Position numbers and translations under genes: made by a program
The notes under the pieces: model-generated
Database searches by the model: none
What the model was told of the DNA's origin: nothing
The model's input: the letters and a program-made list of their open reading frames with translations, nothing else
Shown: one piece after another, positions 13,700 through 17,598 of the stretch
Numbering within the stretch: position 1 is the first letter of the stretch
How the letters are laid out: each line of letters starts with the position of its first letter
DNA from: an uncultured Acetatifactor sp.
Lineage (GTDB): Bacteria; Bacillota; Clostridia; Lachnospirales; Lachnospiraceae
Direction of reading: 5' to 3'
Length of the DNA stretch: 17,598 nt
NCBI GenBank assembly: GCA_910577185.1
Contig: CAJTLR010000016.1
Span: 54,063 to 71,660, forward strand

Positions 13700-15007
13700 A
13701 TGAAATTCAAAATCAACAATAAATATGTTCACTGGGGTCTGACTGCATTTGTGGTCATCGCCGCGTCTATCACATTTTATTATCTCATTTTTCATGGTTC
13801 CAATATCAGAAACGGTATCAAAGTGACAATGGGAATCCTGATGCCAGTGGTATTCGGCCTGGTCACGGCATACCTTCTGACTCCCATATTAAATTTTATG
13901 GAAAAGCGTGTGCTGATACCAGTATGTGATAAATTCCAGGTCAAGAATACCCCGAGACGAAAAAAGATCATCCGCGGTATCGGCATAATGATCACGGCCT
14001 TTTTGTTTGTGGCTTCCATCTATGTGCTGATTTCCATGCTGGTTTCCCAGATTGTGCCCAGTGTGGAAGGGATTGTTGCCAATTTTGATTCTTATGCCGA
14101 TAATGTGGCCACCTGGATGAATCAGGTACTGGAAGACAACCCCCAATTTGGCAGCTATATCTCGAAAACCCTGGATAAAGTTTCCGATCAGCTGGAAGAC
14201 TGGCTGAATCATCTGATACCGGGCACTGCGTCGCTGATCAAGGCGTTGTCACTGAGCTTTATCAATGTAGTGGATGTTTTGTGGGATTTTGTCATCGGTT
14301 TTATTATTTCCATCTATGTCCTTGCAAGCAAGGAACGTTTTGCAGGACAGACAAAGAAGGTGGTCTATGCCTTGTTTGAAAAGAACACCGCAAATGGCAT
14401 TATACGTAATTTCCGTTTTACACACAGAACTTTTATCGGCTTTCTGAGCGGTAAGATTGTGGATTCCATTATCATCGGGTTATTATGCTTTATCGGAACC
14501 ACCATCATGCAGACACCTTATACGATGCTGATCAGCCTGATTATAGGAGTCACAAACATTATCCCCTTTTTCGGGCCGTTTCTGGGGGCAATTCCCAGCA
14601 CCATCCTGATATTTGTAGTGGACCCTATGCATCCTTTAAACTGTGTCTATTTTGCCTTGTTCGCCCTGGCTTTGCAGCAGTTTGACGGAAATATCCTGGG
14701 ACCGAAGATTCTGGGAAGTTCCACCGGTCTGTCCGGATTCTGGGTGATTTTCTCCATCACTTTTTTCGGAGGATTGTTCGGCGTGGTAGGCATGATCGTG
14801 GGCGTGCCGATTTTTGCGGTATTTTATGCCGCCGTCAGATCCCTGGTCAACACCATGCTGGAAAACAAGAAGCTGCCCAGCGAATCGGTACAGTATGAAA
14901 ATGTTGACTACATAGATGAAACGGGATTTCATGAGACCAACATGGAGCCAAAACCTTCCGGCAAAAAACAGAAGCAAAAAGACACCCGTAAAAAGGATGG
15001 CAAATAG
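13700..15007 (+). CDS. AI-2E family transporter (PF01594-type permease)
   Basis: The 435-residue protein is a multi-pass membrane permease of the AI-2E/YdiK/TqsA family, whose members export diverse small solutes or ions; the substrate here cannot be inferred. Hydrophobic segments lie near residues 10-30, 38-60, 92-118, 185-210, 253-275, 280-305, 308-330 and 345-385. The central soluble region (about 115-190) and the family signature around FIGFLSGKIVDSIIIGLL, TNIIPFFGPFLGAIPS and QQFDGNILGPKILG are clear. The C-terminus is long, charged and lysine-rich (about 390-435). GGAGAGGG precedes ATG 13700. It ends 19 bases before dtd, so the two may be cotranscribed. Confidence 0.9.
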   Translation: MKFKINNKYVHWGLTAFVVIAASITFYYLIFHGSNIRNGIKVTMGILMPVVFGLVTAYLLTPILNFMEKRVLIPVCDKFQVKNTPRRKKIIRGIGIMITAFLFVASIYVLISMLVSQIVPSVEGIVANFDSYADNVATWMNQVLEDNPQFGSYISKTLDKVSDQLEDWLNHLIPGTASLIKALSLSFINVVDVLWDFVIGFIISIYVLASKERFAGQTKKVVYALFEKNTANGIIRNFRFTHRTFIGFLSGKIVDSIIIGLLCFIGTTIMQTPYTMLISLIIGVTNIIPFFGPFLGAIPSTILIFVVDPMHPLNCVYFALFALALQQFDGNILGPKILGSSTGLSGFWVIFSITFFGGLFGVVGMIVGVPIFAVFYAAVRSLVNTMLENKKLPSESVQYENVDYIDETGFHETNMEPKPSGKKQKQKDTRKKDGK

Positions 15008-15026
15008 GGAAAAAAGAGGAGAGCAC

Positions 15027-15479
15027 ATGAGATTTTTGATACAAAGGGTAAGTGAGGCCAGTGTATCCGTGGATGGAAAGATTGCCGGCCAAATCGGAAA
15101 GGGATTTCTGGTATTTGTGGGAGTCAGCGGTTCCGACACGGAAGAGACTGCAGACAAAATGGTCCGAAAACTGATGGGACTGAGAATATTTGAAGATGAA
15201 AACGGAAAAACAAATCTGGATATGAAATCTGTGGACGGCAGCCTGCTGATCATTTCCCAGTTTACTTTGTATGCGGATTGCCGCAAGGGGAATCGCCCGT
15301 CTTTCGTAAATGCCGGCGACCCCCAAAAAGCAGAGTCCTTGTACCGGTACATTATTGAAAAATGCCGGCAGGAGATCAGGATAGTGGAAGAGGGGATCTT
15401 TGGAGCCAACATGAAAGTATCATTGTTAAATGATGGTCCCTTTACCGTAATTCTGGACTCGGATGAGATCTGCAGGTAA
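15027..15479 (+). CDS. dtd: D-aminoacyl-tRNA deacylase
   Basis: DTD hydrolyses D-amino acids, and glycine mischarged on tRNA-Ala, from tRNA, using a chirality-selecting Gly-cis-Pro motif. The 150-residue protein is full length, with MRFLIQRVSEASVSVDG at the start, SQFTLYADCRKGNRPSF near residues 78-94 and the NDGPFTVILDS motif (Gly-Pro) near the end. ATG 15027 is chosen because AAGAGGAG lies just upstream and it gives the universal DTD start; the frame is open further upstream only inside the transporter gene. No clear terminator follows. Confidence 0.96.
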   Translation: MRFLIQRVSEASVSVDGKIAGQIGKGFLVFVGVSGSDTEETADKMVRKLMGLRIFEDENGKTNLDMKSVDGSLLIISQFTLYADCRKGNRPSFVNAGDPQKAESLYRYIIEKCRQEIRIVEEGIFGANMKVSLLNDGPFTVILDSDEICR

Positions 15480-15580
15480 AACAGAAGCTTTTTCCCGGCA
15501 TCATGGGCGCATTTTCCATAATACCGGCGAAACGTGCAGATTTTGGCATATTTCAATTGGGTATTATTCACAAAAACAGA

Positions 15581-15610
15581 TTGCCTATTTTGAAAATATT
15601 ATGATAAAAT
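15581..15610 (+). promoter_or_regulatory. Extended -10 promoter upstream of flotillin
   Basis: TTGCCT (15581-15586) and TAAAAT (15605-15610) are separated by 18 bases, with TGA directly before the -10 (extended -10), the same design as the rplU promoter. Transcription should begin near 15617, giving a leader of about 250 bases before flotillin. The remainder of the 15480-15864 gap, from the dtd stop to 15580, shows nothing I can name. Confidence 0.65.
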
Positions 15611-15638
15611 AACAATAACCAATCAAAACACACATAAA

Positions 15639-15700
15639 ATAGAATACCTGATGCGGTCAACGGTAAAACAGAAATATCTGTAGCAGGAACCATATTCTAT
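15639..15700 (+). ncRNA. Nested RNA fold in the flotillin leader (candidate cis-regulator)
   Basis: ATAGAATA (15639-15646) pairs perfectly with TATTCTAT (15693-15700). Stacked on it, CCTG (15647-15650) pairs with CAGG (15684-15687), leaving a one-sided bulge AACCA. Inside, ACAGA/TCTGT (15668-15672, 15677-15681) forms a hairpin with loop AATA. The unpaired stretch at 15651-15667 would be available for tertiary contacts or ligand binding. I do not recognise a known riboswitch class here. It is a candidate only; no covariation evidence is available. Confidence 0.4.
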
Positions 15701-15763
15701 GGAAGATGTATCGGATTGGGCAGTGCAATACAAATTTACGCAAAGGAGGATTAAAATATTTTT

Positions 15764-15868
15764 ATGATGAAAGACTTTCTCTTATTTCTGAAAAATTTCC
15801 AAAAACCGGAATGCAGAAAGTCTTACGGGTACAGCAAACAAGAAGAGAAGTGGAGGGGTAGAGTATGA
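15764..15868 (+). CDS. Possible 34-residue leader peptide coupled to flotillin
   Basis: A frame of 34 codons starts at ATG 15764 (MMKDFLLFLKNF...) and ends with a TGA that overlaps the flotillin ATG (ATGA junction), which suggests translational coupling. AAAGGAGG at 15742-15749 is a near-perfect ribosome binding site, but it is 14 bases from the ATG, longer than ideal. The peptide is basic with a short hydrophobic start and resembles no family I know. Codons 3-6 lie in a 10-bp inverted repeat (15771-15780 with 15815-15824). It could be a regulatory leader peptide, or a chance frame. Confidence 0.35.
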   Translation: MMKDFLLFLKNFQKPECRKSYGYSKQEEKWRGRV

Positions 15869-17370
15869 TGAAAGATATGCTGGAAAACACATTTTTTATG
15901 CTGAGTGGGCGCGGAGGGTTTTCGCAGATTCCGATGGTTGCCTTGATTGCAGTTATCGCTGTGGTATTGATTCTGGCAATACTGGTGACAGGCTATGTGA
16001 AAGCATCCCCTGACACGGCGGTGATTATTTCCGGATTGCGGAAGACACCGAAAGTACTGATCGGAAAAGCCGGTATCAAAATTCCATTTCTGGAAAGAAA
16101 GGATGAGCTGAATCTTCAGCTGATTCCCATTGATGTCAAGACATCAAACGCGGTGCCGACGGCTGATTACATAAACATCAATGTAGATGCCACGGTAAAT
16201 GTGAAAATCAGCGATAACGAAGAAAGGCTGAAACTGGCGGCCCAGAATTTTCTGAACAAAAATGCGGAATATATCGGCCGTGTGGCCAGGGAAGTGCTGG
16301 AAGGCAATGTCCGTGAGATCGTGGGAAAAATGGCCCTGGAAGAGATGGTTTCAGACCGGCAGAAATTTGCCCTGCTGGTAAAGGAAAACGCTGAACCTGA
16401 CCTTGCCGCCATGGGACTTGACATTATCAGTTTCAATGTCCAGAATTTTGTGGACGGAAACGGAGTTATTGAAAACCTTGGTGTGGACAACATTGTCAAA
16501 ATTCAGAAAAACGCAGCCATTTCCCGTGCTGAAAGCGAAAAGGAGATTGCAAAGGCACAGGCCAATGCCAAGAGGGAAGCCAATGAAGCGGAGGTGAACG
16601 CCGCATCCGAAATCGCCCGGAAGCAAAACGAGCTGGCTATTCGGAAAGCGGAACTGAAAAGAGAAGCAGACATCAAACAGGCCGAAGCAGATGCCGCCTA
16701 CCGTATCCAGGAAGAGGAACAGCGTAAGACAGTGGAAGTTACCACGGCCAATGCCAACATCGCAAAGCAGGAAAAAGAGATTCTCTTAAAGCAGCGCGAA
16801 GCAGAAGTTATGGAACAGTCACTGGACGCCCAGGTGAAGAAAAAAGCAGAAGCAGACAAATTTGCAAAGCAGCAGCTGGCAGACGCGGCGCTTTATGAAC
16901 GCCAGCGCGAAGCAGAGGCAAAGAAATTTGAAACCGAAAAAGAGGCGGAAGCCATGAAAGCCCAGGCTGAGGCAAAGCGTTATACCATGGAACAAGAGGC
17001 GGATGGTATCCGCACCAAGGGTCTTGCCGAGGCAGAAGCCATCAAGGCAAAGGCAGTGGCAGAAGCGGAAGGTATCGAGAAAAAGGCAGAGGCCATGGCC
17101 AAGATGGGAGAGGCCGCCGTATTGGAAATGTACTTTAAGGCATTGCCTGAAGTGGTCAAAAATGCCGCTGAACCTCTTTCCAGTGTAGACAAGATAACCA
17201 TGTACGGCGATGGAAATTCTTCCAAACTGATGAAGGATGTCATGGGAACCGTAGTCCAGATTACAGATGGACTGAAAGAATCTACCGGTGTGGATTTGCA
17301 GGCTGTCTTGTCCGGATTCCTTGCCGGAAAGGTTGCCACAAAATCCGACTCCAAGAATAATGAATCATAA
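15865..17370 (+). CDS. floT: Flotillin-like membrane scaffold protein
   Basis: Flotillins form large membrane-bound oligomers that organise lipid microdomains. The 501-residue protein has one N-terminal membrane segment (about residues 23-44), a Band-7/SPFH domain (about 45-215) and a long A/E/K-rich coiled coil (about 215-420) with repeated KAEAEAxxxxAEA patterns. A C-terminal tail follows with MYFKALPEVVKNAAEPLSSVDKITMYGDG and an oligomerisation-type DGLKESTGVDLQAVLSGFLAG segment. GGAGGGG precedes ATG 15865; a second ATG follows immediately at 15868. No NfeD/YuaF partner gene is visible in the window. The gene has its own promoter and an unusually elaborate leader. Confidence 0.92.
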   Translation: MMKDMLENTFFMLSGRGGFSQIPMVALIAVIAVVLILAILVTGYVKASPDTAVIISGLRKTPKVLIGKAGIKIPFLERKDELNLQLIPIDVKTSNAVPTADYININVDATVNVKISDNEERLKLAAQNFLNKNAEYIGRVAREVLEGNVREIVGKMALEEMVSDRQKFALLVKENAEPDLAAMGLDIISFNVQNFVDGNGVIENLGVDNIVKIQKNAAISRAESEKEIAKAQANAKREANEAEVNAASEIARKQNELAIRKAELKREADIKQAEADAAYRIQEEEQRKTVEVTTANANIAKQEKEILLKQREAEVMEQSLDAQVKKKAEADKFAKQQLADAALYERQREAEAKKFETEKEAEAMKAQAEAKRYTMEQEADGIRTKGLAEAEAIKAKAVAEAEGIEKKAEAMAKMGEAAVLEMYFKALPEVVKNAAEPLSSVDKITMYGDGNSSKLMKDVMGTVVQITDGLKESTGVDLQAVLSGFLAGKVATKSDSKNNES

Positions 17371-17386
17371 CGTCAATAACATTATA

Positions 17387-17419
17387 GTAATGGGTCGGGA
17401 TTCCCTCCCGGCCCATTAC
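17387..17419 (+). terminator. Long hairpin after flotillin, possible terminator
   Basis: GTAATGGGTCGGGA (17387-17400) pairs with TCCCGGCCCATTAC (17406-17419) over 14 bp, with one G-T wobble and a 5-base loop. It begins 16 bases after the flotillin stop. There is no T-run downstream, so termination may be inefficient, or the hairpin may protect the mRNA 3' end. Confidence 0.5.
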
Positions 17420-17423
17420 AATT

Positions 17424-17598
17424 CAGCCGGGCTGCGGCCCGGCTCCCGGGGTGAGCTTCCCGAGGGCACTTACCGACTATACACCGACAACTTTAACAAA
17501 CCAGCTGGGCTGCAGACCGGCTTCCAACGGAGGACACCAGCTATCGGTTACATTCCGACAACTTTAACGAATCAGTTGGGCTGTGGCCCGGCTTCCAA
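17424..17598. repeat. Tandem array of about 71-78-nt hairpin repeats, cut by the window end
   Basis: Three units start at 17424, 17502 and 17573. Shared parts are CAG(C/T)(C/T)GGGCTG, then CCGGCT(T/C)CC, and CCGACAACTTTAAC (17484-17497 and 17555-17568). Each unit begins with a hairpin: AGCCGGGC/GCCCGGCT with loop TGCG in unit 1; wobble-containing versions in units 2 and 3, unit 2 with one G-A mismatch. Unit spacing is 78 then 71 bases. No reading frame or known element is recognised. The array is unrelated in sequence to the repeats at 9.3 kb and 13.3 kb, and continues past the window. Confidence 0.75.

Noticed and set aside
14636..15571. Minus-strand frame of 311 codons opposite the transporter and dtd
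   Set aside because: It is antisense to two complete conserved genes, and the translated sequence has no domain features.

Overview
The window looks like core chromosome of a moderate-GC Clostridia species, probably of the Lachnospiraceae type. This is inferred from gene content and order: YggS with SepF, an rplU-prp-rpmA cluster whose L27 carries the Firmicutes-type cleavable N-terminus, obgE-yhbY-nadD-yqeK-rsfS, a Gram-positive style LexA, rubrerythrin and flotillin. No species can be named from this. Almost all genes belong to recognisable housekeeping families. I see no rRNA, tRNA, insertion sequence, prophage or CRISPR array.

Layout. Positions 1-3915 (+) hold a tight run: the tail of an unknown gene, yggS, sepF, aroB, lspA and an RluD-type pseudouridine synthase. 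Several of these overlap or sit a few bases apart. A cytidylate-kinase-like gene with its own promoter follows (3923-4633). A strong promoter and a structured L21-leader-like RNA (4641-4786) then drive rplU, the L27-processing protease prp and rpmA, ending at a clear intrinsic terminator (5732-5768). Next come obgE, yhbY, nadD, yqeK and rsfS (5868-9255), a ribosome-assembly and NAD cluster closed by a terminator at 9285-9308.

Positions 9311-9574 are a three-copy, 88-nt tandem array of strongly folded repeats lying between convergent genes. The minus strand then carries a small DUF378-type membrane protein, lexA with probable self-operator sites, and a XerS-like tyrosine recombinase overlapping a TtcA-type tRNA thiolase, read from a promoter at 12566-12594. 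The plus strand resumes with rubrerythrin, a diverged single copy of the 9.3-kb repeat family (13306-13417), an AI-2E-family transporter, D-aminoacyl-tRNA deacylase, and a flotillin behind a leader of about 250 nt. That leader holds a nested RNA fold and a 34-codon reading frame coupled to flotillin. The window ends inside a second, unrelated tandem family of hairpin repeats (17424-17598).

The genes cover translation and ribosome assembly (rplU, rpmA, prp, obgE, yhbY, rsfS, rluD, ttcA, dtd), cofactor and amino-acid metabolism (yggS, nadD, aroB), envelope and division (sepF, lspA, flotillin), and stress or DNA maintenance (lexA, Xer, rubrerythrin). The parts that known gene families do not explain are the two structured repeat families, the flotillin leader, the lexA leader palindrome and the alternative hairpins after yhbY. 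I did not find a convincing new multi-gene system.
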